64,000 nucleotides of DNA from Methanocellaceae archaeon UBA148 (lineage in GTDB: Archaea > Halobacteriota > UBA148): positions 113,148-177,147 of the forward strand of contig DAHG01000025.1 in NCBI GenBank assembly GCA_002495885.1, given 5' to 3'. Position numbers and translations under genes: made by a program. The notes beneath the pieces were generated by a model that saw only the letters and a list, made by a program, of their open reading frames with translations, searched no databases and had not been told where the DNA came from. Positions 1 to 9,449 of the stretch are shown piece by piece. The stretch's first letter is position 1; each line of letters opens with the position of its first letter.

Positions 1-366
1 TTTTTTATGATTTCTGCCCACATAATAAAAACCCCACTTCTACATACTCTTCACAATATACACCCTAATATATACTCTTTATAATAGACCCTTACAAAGA
101 ATTAAGTGTTCCCTCAATGTTACAAGTGCACATATCATTCGTGATGAATATATCACTAACTAATACTGGTGCATACATTATTGATGGAATGGAGGGAGCA
201 AAGAAAGAGCTCTAGTGCTGTTGCTGACTACTACCCATTTTAAGCGTCCCCTAAAATTTTCATTTTTCGCAGGATGACTTCCATAGACTAGTTTAACTAA
301 ATAAAAAAGTTTTTTAAGAGAGGCCATCCTAAAACCGTCAGAAATTCACCATACTTAGTTTTCTGG
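1..366. other. gene-free left edge
   Basis: I see no supportable gene in this AT-rich stretch. Short open frames exist on the minus strand but none has a ribosome binding site or a recognisable product. It is the downstream flank of the GcvH-like gene, and the T-rich stretch around 301-318 could serve as a terminator for a transcript entering from the right. Confidence 0.4.
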
Positions 367-789
367 TTATTCTTTCTCAGTTTCATTTTCAGAAGGCTTC
401 TCTGGGGTGACTTTTTGCAATTGTTCGACTTCCTCCTCAAACTTTGAAGGCTGAATTTTGATGAGCCAGCCACTATTTTCAGGGTCACTATTAATTAATT
501 GGGGCTTATTTAACAGATCACGATTGAAATCAATTATTGTTCCTGAGATCGGCATAAATAAACCACCTGCAAGAGCCCCCATATATCCAGCAAAAGAAGC
601 CCCCTTGACAAGATAAGTCCCTATGGGTTTAATTTTTATGGTTTTCACTCCATGAACTTCTGCGCCCACGGGAGTAAAACCCATTCTCAGGTTTTTATCC
701 TCCATTTTTAACCAGTAATACTCCTCATCAGAATAGTAAAGCTCTTCTGAGACTTCTTCGGGTATGTCGTCTTTCTCTTCCTTCATCAT
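367..789 (-). CDS. GcvH-like protein lacking the lipoyl lysine
   Basis: The 140-residue protein aligns over residues 18-110 with the H protein of the glycine cleavage system: the N-terminal strand with YYWLK, the turn before PISGTI (residues 80-85) and the late GWLIKI motif are all recognisable. H proteins carry lipoate on a lysine eight residues before the proline of the P-x-S-G motif. Here that residue is Ala72, and no lysine lies between residues 63 and 87. The protein therefore cannot be lipoylated at the usual site. Extra acidic tails are present at both ends. It stands alone: no P, T or L protein gene is adjacent. It could be a structural or regulatory relative of GcvH; its job is unknown. 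A possible ribosome site (AGGTG) precedes two tandem ATG codons, so the start may be the second one. Confidence 0.7.
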   Translation of the reverse strand: MMKEEKDDIPEEVSEELYYSDEEYYWLKMEDKNLRMGFTPVGAEVHGVKTIKIKPIGTYLVKGASFAGYMGALAGGLFMPISGTIIDFNRDLLNKPQLINSDPENSGWLIKIQPSKFEEEVEQLQKVTPEKPSENETEKE

Positions 790-959
790 AAAACACCTGA
801 TATTGATATAGGGATTGATGTACTTAAAATTACTGTGGACTTTTTGGTTGTTAGTTCCTCATCCAAGCTAGAAAGCTAAAATCTGAGGAGGGAATTAGCG
901 GTTATGATGCGCATCAAATCTTATCTGGCTGCAAGTGAGATGACTTAGACCTAGATCAT

Positions 960-3026
960 TTAATACATTTTAGTACATTTATTATTAGAATCCAGCAGCC
1001 TGATATCGTTAAAGAAGTTCATCAGTGAATATTTGACCCCGTCCTGCTCTACATCCACGATTTCAACCTGTTCCTCTGGTGGAAAGTCCCTGAATACAGA
1101 ATATTTTCCCATGATTTTAGGAGAATCGCTGGTATATCTGGCATCTAAAAGCACCCTTGCGCCGTAATCATCCGGAGATCTCACTACCCGGCCCATGGCA
1201 TGCCTTACCTTTCTAATGGTTGGGATTTCAATCGCATATTCCCATCCTTTTCCAGAACCGAACTCGTGGTCATATGCATATTGGATCGCTCGGACTTTGT
1301 CACCTAGGGCAGGATAACCTACGCCCACTACGACAACTGTTCTTGCCCGACGGTCCCTGTAATCTATTCCTTCGGTCAGTGTTCCCCAGAGGTATGTAAG
1401 CAAAACTGCTTTACCGCCTGATTCTCCGATCTCAAAGAACTTTTCCTTGATATCCATCGGAGAAACGCCAACTTCATCAAGAAACATTGGGACGCTTACG
1501 TCCAAAAGGGTATAATATCGCGCAGCTTCACCATAATTGGGAAAGAAAAGCAGTACATTCCCATCTGATTGCTCTATGACATCCTCCAACACACCTTTGA
1601 TCGCTCCCATAACATCTGGGTCCTCTCGATTCCTCATAACAAATGGCAAAGTGGCCACTGCAATTGTGTGTCTACGTTTCTTGGAAAAAGGAGTGGTATA
1701 TGAAATCTCAGTCGTTTTCCGTTGAATGCCCAATGTCCTCTTTATGGTTTCAAACGGCCTTAGCGTAGCAGATATCAAAACCGCTGAATACAGTGAATCG
1801 AACAAGGGCTGAGTCACATTTTTAGGGATACACGTGTAAAGCTCAATCCCGCTAGTTATCTCGCCGTCTTCCCGTCGAACATTTACCAGCGGGTAATATC
1901 CTGGTTCGCTTGCCAATTTCAAGTAATCCTTGAAGAACAATGAGACGGCCAGCACGTAGGACATTTTTAATGTATCGGATAAACCCGCTTTATACTGATT
2001 ATGATATATCGATTCGAGTTCTTTACCTCGCACATATGCTTTTTCCACTAACTCATTTATATCAGGCAGACGCTGAAGAATGCGCTTGCTCAACAAATCC
2101 TCTGTGCCAGCAGGGTCTCTTATGCGAAGATCGTACCACTCTGTGCCAATCCGCTCTCTCTCGCCAAAGCCAAATCTAGATTCATATGTCTCTCGCAGCG
2201 TATCCTTCAGGGTATTAAGAAATGTGTAAATTTCATCCTCATCAACTTCAATGTCAATCACCTCATTTATCGCCTTATCGATAAATTGCTCGGTCAGCTT
2301 TAGCGAAGCATGTGATCTGGCTGCAGATTCGATATTATGTGCTTCATCAAATATGACTATGATGTCGCTTAGCTCACGTCCAAGCCATGCCAAAAGATTC
2401 GACAGAATATCAGGATTTAACAGATGGTGGTAATTGCAGATGACCAAATCTGTATCACGCATACCTCTTTTTAATAATTCATATCCACACATTCCATCCA
2501 CAACTGCATGCTCATGGACTTCTTCCGGCGTTCTCACATCAGATGAAAGCCAGTGAAAGAAATCTGTGGCATCATCTCGGAGAATATTAGCGAGATATTC
2601 ACAGGAACGCTTTTTAAGGTCCTTCAAACGCCCCGCATATGCTTGGGATTGCTCTAGCTCGATCATTTCGTAGGTGTTTTCTCTCAGCAGATTACACTCC
2701 TCATAATCCTTTTTAAGGGGGCACATGTGTAATTTGCCTTTTAGCACGATAGCATTGATGTTTGCCACATTTTTGATCTCCTTTGCTTCATCTATGAACT
2801 GAAGCATTTGCTGATGGACATTGGTGGCTATTAGAACTACTTTATCATGGTTTTTTGCAACATGCAAGGATGGGACAAGGGAGCTAAGCGTTTTCCCGGT
2901 TCCGCATGCACCTTCAAACAAGACGATTTCTTTACCTAGGAGGGCTCGATAGATCTCATCCATCGCTTTTTTCTGGTTTGGATAAAAAGATTTTTTTGGA
3001 AAGTATCTCAAATACCCTTCATTCAT
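960..3026 (-). CDS. XPD/Rad3-family Fe-S DNA helicase
   Basis: A 5'-3' type superfamily 2 DNA helicase of the XPD/Rad3/DinG group, expected to act in DNA repair or replication restart. Walker A is GACGTGKT (about residues 40-47) and the Walker B box is DEAH (about 228-231). Four cysteines between these motifs (about Cys103, Cys112, Cys143, Cys181) match the 4Fe-4S domain of XPD. Helicase domain 2 shows SATL, GTLTEGIDYRD and the arginine-finger type GRVVRSPDD. At about 688 residues the length fits archaeal family members. The upstream GTG at 3029 precedes an ATG at 3026 directly; no clear ribosome site is present, so a leaderless start at the ATG is preferred. The gene is monocistronic and divergent from the U32 gene. 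Confidence 0.9.
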   Translation of the reverse strand: MNEGYLRYFPKKSFYPNQKKAMDEIYRALLGKEIVLFEGACGTGKTLSSLVPSLHVAKNHDKVVLIATNVHQQMLQFIDEAKEIKNVANINAIVLKGKLHMCPLKKDYEECNLLRENTYEMIELEQSQAYAGRLKDLKKRSCEYLANILRDDATDFFHWLSSDVRTPEEVHEHAVVDGMCGYELLKRGMRDTDLVICNYHHLLNPDILSNLLAWLGRELSDIIVIFDEAHNIESAARSHASLKLTEQFIDKAINEVIDIEVDEDEIYTFLNTLKDTLRETYESRFGFGERERIGTEWYDLRIRDPAGTEDLLSKRILQRLPDINELVEKAYVRGKELESIYHNQYKAGLSDTLKMSYVLAVSLFFKDYLKLASEPGYYPLVNVRREDGEITSGIELYTCIPKNVTQPLFDSLYSAVLISATLRPFETIKRTLGIQRKTTEISYTTPFSKKRRHTIAVATLPFVMRNREDPDVMGAIKGVLEDVIEQSDGNVLLFFPNYGEAARYYTLLDVSVPMFLDEVGVSPMDIKEKFFEIGESGGKAVLLTYLWGTLTEGIDYRDRRARTVVVVGVGYPALGDKVRAIQYAYDHEFGSGKGWEYAIEIPTIRKVRHAMGRVVRSPDDYGARVLLDARYTSDSPKIMGKYSVFRDFPPEEQVEIVDVEQDGVKYSLMNFFNDIRLLDSNNKCTKMY

Positions 3027-3086
3027 CACGTTCTAGAGTATTTTCATTGTACATAAATTAACGTTGACCCCAAATACTTGCCACAA

Positions 3087-3120
3087 AGATTTAACATATT
3101 CTTGCCCATCTCTTGTGTGA
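3087..3120 (+). promoter_or_regulatory. leaderless promoter of the U32 gene
   Basis: The motif TTTAACAT at 3090-3097 lies 30 bases before the ATG at 3120, the usual TATA-to-start distance for a leaderless archaeal transcript. The block from this motif to the ATG closely matches the block in front of the DNA polymerase gene (TTTAACAT at 5011, ATG at 5041), with the same 30-base spacing and a shared ATCTCTTGT just before the start. No ribosome binding site is visible. This decides the start at 3120 instead of the ATG at 3078. Confidence 0.5.
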
Positions 3121-4859
3121 TGAGTGTAATATGTAAAACACCAACGAAGAAAATAGAGCTCCTAATTCCTGCTGGCAGTATGGCTAATCTGAAAGCAGCG
3201 GTTTCCAGAGGGGCTGACGCTGTTTATCTTGGAATGCAGAAGTTCACTGCAAGACACTTTGCGACTAATTTTAATGAGGAATACCTCAAGGAAGCCATCA
3301 GGATATGTAAGTCAAATAATGTGAAGGTCGATTTGACTATGAACACCCTTGTTAAGAATGGCGAGATCAACGATTTTTTTAGACAATTATCTTTTGCTTA
3401 TTCTTCTGGGATTGATGCGGTAATAATACAGGAGATTTCTTTTATTGAGTTTATTAAGAAAAATTTTCCGGATTTAAAAGTGCATATATCCACACAAGCA
3501 GGAGTAATGAACTCTTGCCATGTCAATCTGGTTTCCAATGCAGACAGAATAAACCTTGCCAGAGAATTGAGTAAAGAGGAAATAAAAGAAATAAGAAAGA
3601 ATTATCGTGGTGAATTAGAGATTTTTTGCCATGGCGCTTTGTGTGTTTCGGTTTCCGGAAGCTGTATTTTTTCAAGTTTTCTTGGCGGAAGAAGCGGTAA
3701 TCGGGGAAAATGCGCACAACCTTGCAGAAAAAAATACAATGGAGACTATTACCTTTCTACAAAGGAGCTTTGCTTACTTAAAAAAATCCCAGAAATTATC
3801 GGTCTTGGTATGGATTCGATAAAAGTTGAGGGCAGGATGAGGACTCCTTACTATGTTGCGACCGTAACTGAAACTTACCGAAAAGCGATTGATGATTTTT
3901 ATGATGGCAATTTTAACATTACTGCTGAAATGATGAATAAGTTAGAGGGCGCTTTTTACAGGGGGTTTACAGAAGGCAAATTCAATTCTTTTGATATTTT
4001 TAACAGAGAAAAAGCAACCGGAGAGAGCAATATTTTGAATAAGGAAACTTACGAAGTTAAAATAAAAGATGTTAAAAGTGATAGGGAAAAGATCAAGATT
4101 TTATTTCCTGATTTTAAAACGGATATAATGGGAGGCGCTCCTAAAAAGTTGATGGTCAAGGTTTATAGTTACCGAGATGCGATTTCTGCTGCCAATAATG
4201 GGGCAGACATTGTTTATTATGATTTGTTTGCAGAAGATTTCTCCCAAGTGAAAAAAGAGATTAAATGTAAATTGTTTGGAGTAACTCCAAGAATAATGCT
4301 TGATAAAGATGTAGGCTTGATAAAGAAGAAAATCAATGAATTGAAACCGGATGGAATCTTAGCTGGAAATATAGGTAGTTTGGATTTGGGATTAAAGATC
4401 CCAATTCACCTTGATTATAATGTCAATTGTTTTAATGATTCTGATTTGGAATATTTTTCTTCAAAAAATTCACTACCGATAATATCTCCTGAATTATCCT
4501 TAGGGGAAATGGCTGCTTTTAAGAACAGGAACTTTATAGCTTTTGTGCATGGGAAGATAAGATTGATGACTCTTAGACATGAACTTTCAGAGGGAATTAT
4601 AAAAGATGAAAAGGGAGGAAAATTTATCGTAAATCATATTTTTAATGGCAGTGAAATAATAAATGAGAAAGAGTTGGGATTATTAGGTAAGAGCCCACAA
4701 TTAGTAAATTCCGGGATAAATAATTTCTTTATTGATACTGATGAGAAGGTAAGTGAGATAATAACGTTTTATAGGAGAGTTTTAGACGGAAAAAAAGTTG
4801 ACGACTATAAATTGAAAAGAAATTATGTTTTAGGTTGGAGTTTTAGGGGAGTTAGTTGA
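3120..4859 (+). CDS. peptidase U32 family protein (TrhP/RlhA-like)
   Basis: A 579-residue member of the U32 family, whose studied bacterial members are RNA hydroxylation enzymes (TrhP on tRNA uridine 34, RlhA on 23S rRNA) and not proven proteases. The N-terminal TIM-barrel part begins ELLIPAGSMANLKAAV and continues GADAVYLG, both family hallmarks. The cysteine-rich signature follows: FCHGALC, then SGSC, then GNRGKCAQPCR, which would bind an Fe-S cluster in these enzymes. SIKVEGRMR and the C-terminal U32 extension are present. The reading frame is distinctly richer in A+T than the flanking polB and XPD genes, which suggests horizontal transfer. RNA modification is the likeliest role; the substrate is not deducible. 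Confidence 0.8.
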   Translation: MSVICKTPTKKIELLIPAGSMANLKAAVSRGADAVYLGMQKFTARHFATNFNEEYLKEAIRICKSNNVKVDLTMNTLVKNGEINDFFRQLSFAYSSGIDAVIIQEISFIEFIKKNFPDLKVHISTQAGVMNSCHVNLVSNADRINLARELSKEEIKEIRKNYRGELEIFCHGALCVSVSGSCIFSSFLGGRSGNRGKCAQPCRKKYNGDYYLSTKELCLLKKIPEIIGLGMDSIKVEGRMRTPYYVATVTETYRKAIDDFYDGNFNITAEMMNKLEGAFYRGFTEGKFNSFDIFNREKATGESNILNKETYEVKIKDVKSDREKIKILFPDFKTDIMGGAPKKLMVKVYSYRDAISAANNGADIVYYDLFAEDFSQVKKEIKCKLFGVTPRIMLDKDVGLIKKKINELKPDGILAGNIGSLDLGLKIPIHLDYNVNCFNDSDLEYFSSKNSLPIISPELSLGEMAAFKNRNFIAFVHGKIRLMTLRHELSEGIIKDEKGGKFIVNHIFNGSEIINEKELGLLGKSPQLVNSGINNFFIDTDEKVSEIITFYRRVLDGKKVDDYKLKRNYVLGWSFRGVS

Positions 4860-5010
4860 GCTATTTATCGGCGTTCACTACATTTCCTGCTTTCAACTTA
4901 TGATGTTTGCATACAGTTAGTTTATCCTAACAGCGATAAATTTTATGATTTCTTTTCAATTCAATACGCACAAAATAGATTAATATTAAAAACAAATTTG
5001 ACCGTAAGTA

Positions 5011-5041
5011 TTTAACATCTCCTTCATCATCTCTTGTATGA
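5011..5041 (+). promoter_or_regulatory. leaderless promoter of polB
   Basis: TTTAACAT at 5011-5018 is 30 bases before the ATG at 5041. The sequence between them resembles the equivalent block upstream of the U32 gene at 3090-3120. Because the spacing and the ATCTCTTGT block match only when the second of two tandem ATG codons is used, 5041 is preferred over 5038. Confidence 0.45.
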
Positions 5042-7413
5042 TGGAAATTAGTGCTTGGCTGGTCGATGTTGATTACATAACCAAGGACGGTAAGGCAATA
5101 ATCAGGCTTTGGTGCAAGGACGATGAAGGACGAAGTGTGATCGTCTTTGATCATGGATTTGAGCCCTATTTCTATGTGGTTGGTAATGCCAGCACCAGCA
5201 TAGATGAGATGATGAACATCAACGTAGAAAGGTATGATGAAGTCGTTCGACCGAAAAAGATTGAAAGCGTTGAGAGAAAAGATTTCGGCAAGAACGTGCG
5301 GGCCTTCAAAGTGATAGTAGAGCATCCTCAACACGTGCCAATTCTGCGCGATGGGTTCGGCGACCTAGATGTGCGAGAGGCAGACGTATTATTTGCAGTG
5401 AGATACATCATCGACAAGGATTTGTATCCATTAGATGGAATCATAGCAAAAGGAGAGAGCGTTGGTGTCGGATACGCCGATGTGGGACTTGAGGCACAGG
5501 AAGTTAGAGCTCAAAAGAGGAAGGGGAATCCGGATCTCAAGATCATGGCATTCGACTGCGAGATGACTAACCCAAGTGGGATGCCAAATGCCGAGAGAGA
5601 TCCAATAATCATCATAAGCGTGGCTACAAATAGGGGCGATTTGAAAATACTGAGTTCAGAGGATGAATCTTCTGTTCTTAAAGAATTTATCGATTTCATA
5701 CATACATACGATCCGGATATCATATGTGGTTACAACTCGGATAATTTTGACTGGCCATATGTCTATCAAAGAGCCAAGATCCACGATATACCGCTTAAAT
5801 TGGGAAAAGACGGGGGCGCTCTACAAGTCCAAGGTGGTGTGATAAAAAGGGTCACTATGCCGGGGCGCCTGAACGTCGACCTATATCAGGCTGTTAGGCG
5901 AGACATAGATGATGTTAAGGTTAAAACACTTGAGAACATCGCCGAATATTTAGGTGTGATGAAAAAATCTGAAAGAGTGGACCTGTCCCCTTCCGAGATT
6001 TATCGATACTGGCAAGATCTCACGAAACGTGCCGAGCTTTATGAGTATGCAAGGGCAGATGTCGTCAGCACACTTGGGATAGCAGAGAAAATATTACCAT
6101 TGCAATATGTGTTCGCAAGGATGATCAGACAACCCCTGGATGAAGTATCAAAAATGGGGCGTGGTCGTCAAGTTGAGTCATTTTTGAGCGCAGAGGCGTT
6201 CAAAACCGGAGACCTGGTACCGTCCAAAGGTGGGGTTGGTGAGACCTATGTGGGAGGCTTCGTGCTTGAGCCGAAGAAAGGTCTACACGAAAACGTGGTC
6301 TGTTTGGATTTTTCAGCAATGTATCCCTCGATAATGATCTCATTCAATATCTCTCCTGACACGGTTGTGCAAAGTGGGGATTATTATGAGGCTCCGGAAG
6401 TTAGGCACAGATTTAGAAAGGAGCCAGATGGTTTCTTCAAGCGAATTCTTAAGGACCTCGTGGGAAGGAGAAGTGAGCTGAAACGTGCACTGGGGGAACT
6501 AGAGAAGGGCTCACCAGAATATCAACTGATCGACATTCGTCAACAAGCGATCAAGATACTGACAAATGCATTTTATGGTTATACGGGTTGGTCTGCTGCG
6601 CGATGGTATCGAAAGGAGTGTGCAGAAGCCACCACTGCTTGGGGAAGATATTTCATCAAGGAATCTGTGAAAAAGGCAGAAGAAGTGGGCTTAGAAGTCA
6701 TATATGGTGATACGGACAGCCTGTTCGTCAAAGCAAAAGGAGAGAACGTACTAGAGACGGCAGAGAGGTTTGCCCGAGCCGTATCCAAAGATTTACCATT
6801 GGAACTTGATATCCAAAACCTCTACAAGGTGATTTTCTTTACGGAAAAGAAGAAGCGTTATGCTGGGCTGACTTCTGAAGGCGATATCATAGTCAAGGGG
6901 CTTGAAATTAGGAGGGGGGATTGGTGTGATTTGGCAAAAGAAATACAAGAGAAAGTGGTCCAGATAATTCTCCAAGAGAGGGACCCCTATAAAGCAGTAC
7001 GATTGGTCCAAGATACAGTTCAGTTGTTAAAGGACGGAAAAATACCACTGGAAAAACTCATAATATACAAAACACTAACGAAGAAAATGGACTCCTATGA
7101 ATCCCAACAGGCCCATGTAAGAGCAGCAAGGAGAATCAAAAAGCCAGTAGAAGCTGGCATGAAGATAGCATATGTCATCATTCGCGGATCGGGAAGTATT
7201 GGAGACAGAGCTTATCCAGTCGACATGTTCAGGGGTCATAAAAACGGATTTCTGATTGGAGACGATGGAGGGTATGATATAGATTCAGATTACTACGTGG
7301 AGAATCAGATCATCCCGGCAACTTCCAGAATACTCTCTTATTTTGGATACTCTAATGCTGAACTGAAAGGTCAGCCAAAACAGGCAACGTTCGATATCTT
7401 TCAGAGGGAATAA
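5041..7413 (+). CDS. polB: family B DNA polymerase
   Basis: Replicative or repair DNA polymerase of family B with 3'-5' proofreading. Numbered from the ATG at 5038: exonuclease motif I is FDCEM around residue 173-177, Exo II is the YNSDNFDWPY segment, and Exo III is YEYARADVV. The polymerase palm has motif A DFSAMYPSIM (from about 424), motif B KILTNAFYGYTG (from about 506) and motif C YGDTDS (from about 556), followed by KKKRYAG, the conserved KxRY-type motif. The N-terminal 130 residues match the archaeal template-reading (uracil-sensing) domain. No intein interrupts it and the length (790) is normal. The stop codon abuts the DUF1922 gene, so the two are probably co-transcribed. Confidence 0.95.
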   Translation: MEISAWLVDVDYITKDGKAIIRLWCKDDEGRSVIVFDHGFEPYFYVVGNASTSIDEMMNINVERYDEVVRPKKIESVERKDFGKNVRAFKVIVEHPQHVPILRDGFGDLDVREADVLFAVRYIIDKDLYPLDGIIAKGESVGVGYADVGLEAQEVRAQKRKGNPDLKIMAFDCEMTNPSGMPNAERDPIIIISVATNRGDLKILSSEDESSVLKEFIDFIHTYDPDIICGYNSDNFDWPYVYQRAKIHDIPLKLGKDGGALQVQGGVIKRVTMPGRLNVDLYQAVRRDIDDVKVKTLENIAEYLGVMKKSERVDLSPSEIYRYWQDLTKRAELYEYARADVVSTLGIAEKILPLQYVFARMIRQPLDEVSKMGRGRQVESFLSAEAFKTGDLVPSKGGVGETYVGGFVLEPKKGLHENVVCLDFSAMYPSIMISFNISPDTVVQSGDYYEAPEVRHRFRKEPDGFFKRILKDLVGRRSELKRALGELEKGSPEYQLIDIRQQAIKILTNAFYGYTGWSAARWYRKECAEATTAWGRYFIKESVKKAEEVGLEVIYGDTDSLFVKAKGENVLETAERFARAVSKDLPLELDIQNLYKVIFFTEKKKRYAGLTSEGDIIVKGLEIRRGDWCDLAKEIQEKVVQIILQERDPYKAVRLVQDTVQLLKDGKIPLEKLIIYKTLTKKMDSYESQQAHVRAARRIKKPVEAGMKIAYVIIRGSGSIGDRAYPVDMFRGHKNGFLIGDDGGYDIDSDYYVENQIIPATSRILSYFGYSNAELKGQPKQATFDIFQRE

Positions 7414-7623
7414 ATGTACTTGCTAATCCGCTGTAAATGTGGGAGATTTCTCTATGCTAACAAAAACCAAAAGACCCGTTCATGTCCTTGCGGGAAAATA
7501 TTAAAGATAAATAAAATGCAGGTATATGCACGTGTTAGAACCGAGCAGGAAGCCGGAGAAGCAGTACGAATTTTACAAGAAAAAGAGTTTGGGGTGCCTG
7601 GATTCAGGCGATACGACATATGA
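7414..7623 (+). CDS. DUF1922 zinc-ribbon protein
   Basis: A 69-residue protein beginning MYLLIRCKCGR and continuing RSCPCGK: two CxC-type cysteine pairs form a small zinc ribbon, followed by a helical C-terminus (EQEAGEAVRILQEKEFG). This is the DUF1922 family of methanogens and related archaea, for which structures exist but no function. It starts immediately after the polB stop and overlaps the acetyl-CoA synthetase start by four bases, so it belongs to a polB-DUF1922-acs transcription unit. Confidence 0.8.
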   Translation: MYLLIRCKCGRFLYANKNQKTRSCPCGKILKINKMQVYARVRTEQEAGEAVRILQEKEFGVPGFRRYDI

Positions 7624-9347
7624 AGAAAATTATCAGAAAGCCAGATAAATTTAGGGTAAAGCCCAACATGGAGAACTATGAAGAGACGTACAAAAAGTTT
7701 GAGTGGAATAATTTTTACGATGAAATAGAGTGGTTTGAAGGAGAAAAGCTCAACGCCGCCTACAATGCGATAGACAGACAAACCAAGACAGGGAGGAAGG
7801 ACAAAGTTGCATTGTGTTGTGAGGGAGGCAATGGAACGAGTGGAGAGTACAGCTTTTTAGACTTACAAAATCTTTCAAATAAATTCGCCAATGTTCTGAA
7901 GGAATATGGTACCCAAAGAGGAGATAGGGTTTTTATATTCTTGCCGAGAATTCTAGAGCTTTACGTAAGTTTTCTTGGCATAATAAAAACAGGCGCTATT
8001 GCCAGCAATCTGTTTTCAGCATTTGGTACAAATGCTTTAGAGGATAGGCTGAGGAATAGCAGTGCAAGGATGCTAGTCACAAATTCTGAACTTAAACAAA
8101 GGGTGGACGAAATTAAAGACAAGCTTCCAGAGCTGAAGCACGTGATGATCGTAGATGATGAAGGCACGGACGAAGAAATAGATTATAGGGGTGAGATGAA
8201 AATGGCTTCCAGAGATTTTGAAATAGAGCGAATGGACCCAGGAGATCCTTTGTTCATGCTCTACACGTCTGGTACCACCGGAAAGCCAAAGGGAATAGTT
8301 CATACACACTACGCAATACTCCAAGAGCATCTTACCATGAAATGGGTTCTAGACATACACGAGGAGGATATATACTGGTGCACGGCCGACCCGGGATGGG
8401 TAACGGGGATAGCATACGGCATTCTTGGATCATGGTCCAATGGAACTTCATCTGTCGTTTATGAAGGCAAATTCTCTCCGGAAAAATGGTACTCTTTAAT
8501 AGAGAAACACCGGGTTACGGTATGGTATACAGCCCCCACAGCCATAAGGATGCTGATGCATGCTGGAGAAGGGGTCGCAAAGAATTACGATCTAAAGAGT
8601 CTTAGACATTTATGTTCAGTAGGAGAGCCCTTGAATCCAGAGGCAATATATTGGGCTCTTAAGGTATTTGGACTGCCATTTCATGATAACTGGTGGCAGA
8701 CCGAAACCGGAGGCATACTTATAGCAAATTATCCAACTATGTCCATAAAACCAGGCTCGATGGGAAAGCCATTTCCTGGGATCAAAGCCGGTATCGTAGA
8801 CGACGATGGCAACGAAAGACCAGTAGGAAAGGAAGGTAACCTAGCCATAAAACCTCCTTGGCCATCGATGATGAAAGCTGTCTGGAGAAATGCAGAAAAG
8901 TATGGAAGCTATTTCAAGAAAGGGTGGTACATTACCGGTGACATGGCACGCATGGATGATGAGGGTTATTTCTGGTTTATAGGTAGGGCAGACGATATCA
9001 TCAAAACTGCTGGTGAGCGAGTCGGACCATTCGAGGTAGAAAGCGCATTAGTCGAACATCCTGCAATTGTGGAAGCAGGAGTGATAGGCAAGCCAGATCC
9101 TGTAAGAGGAGAGATCATAAAAGCCTTCGTTTCCCTAAAAAAAGGCTATCAACCGTCCACAGAACTCGAGGACGATATCAAAAAATTCGTCAAGAAACGA
9201 CTGGCGGGCCATGCATATCCGCGAGAGATTGAGTTCAGAGAGGACTTACCAAAAACGCGGAGTGGCAAGATAATGCGTCGTCTTCTCAAAGCACAGGATC
9301 TAGGACTTCCGATAGGCGATACATCGACATTAGAAGAGAGCCGATGA
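7620..9347 (+). CDS. acs: acetyl-CoA synthetase (AMP-forming)
   Basis: Activates acetate, or a related short acid, with ATP and CoA through an acyl-adenylate. The adenylate-forming signature YTSGTTGKPKGI is at about residues 217-228. The A5 motif WWQTETGG, the hinge region GRADDIIKTAGERVGPFEVE and the C-terminal PKTRSGKIMRR with the catalytic lysine follow in the right order. At 575 residues it is shorter at the N-terminus than the roughly 650-residue bacterial Acs but matches shorter archaeal homologues. Substrate could also be propionate. It overlaps DUF1922 by four bases, indicating coupled translation. Confidence 0.88.
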   Translation: MKKIIRKPDKFRVKPNMENYEETYKKFEWNNFYDEIEWFEGEKLNAAYNAIDRQTKTGRKDKVALCCEGGNGTSGEYSFLDLQNLSNKFANVLKEYGTQRGDRVFIFLPRILELYVSFLGIIKTGAIASNLFSAFGTNALEDRLRNSSARMLVTNSELKQRVDEIKDKLPELKHVMIVDDEGTDEEIDYRGEMKMASRDFEIERMDPGDPLFMLYTSGTTGKPKGIVHTHYAILQEHLTMKWVLDIHEEDIYWCTADPGWVTGIAYGILGSWSNGTSSVVYEGKFSPEKWYSLIEKHRVTVWYTAPTAIRMLMHAGEGVAKNYDLKSLRHLCSVGEPLNPEAIYWALKVFGLPFHDNWWQTETGGILIANYPTMSIKPGSMGKPFPGIKAGIVDDDGNERPVGKEGNLAIKPPWPSMMKAVWRNAEKYGSYFKKGWYITGDMARMDDEGYFWFIGRADDIIKTAGERVGPFEVESALVEHPAIVEAGVIGKPDPVRGEIIKAFVSLKKGYQPSTELEDDIKKFVKKRLAGHAYPREIEFREDLPKTRSGKIMRRLLKAQDLGLPIGDTSTLEESR

Positions 9348-9449
9348 TGCAAGTGTTATGGATGATCATGAGATGAGGTGTTTCTGAATTTTTCACAACA
9401 TTGTAATCTTTTAATAGGTATTTATTGATATAATATTAGAGGTGCTGCA

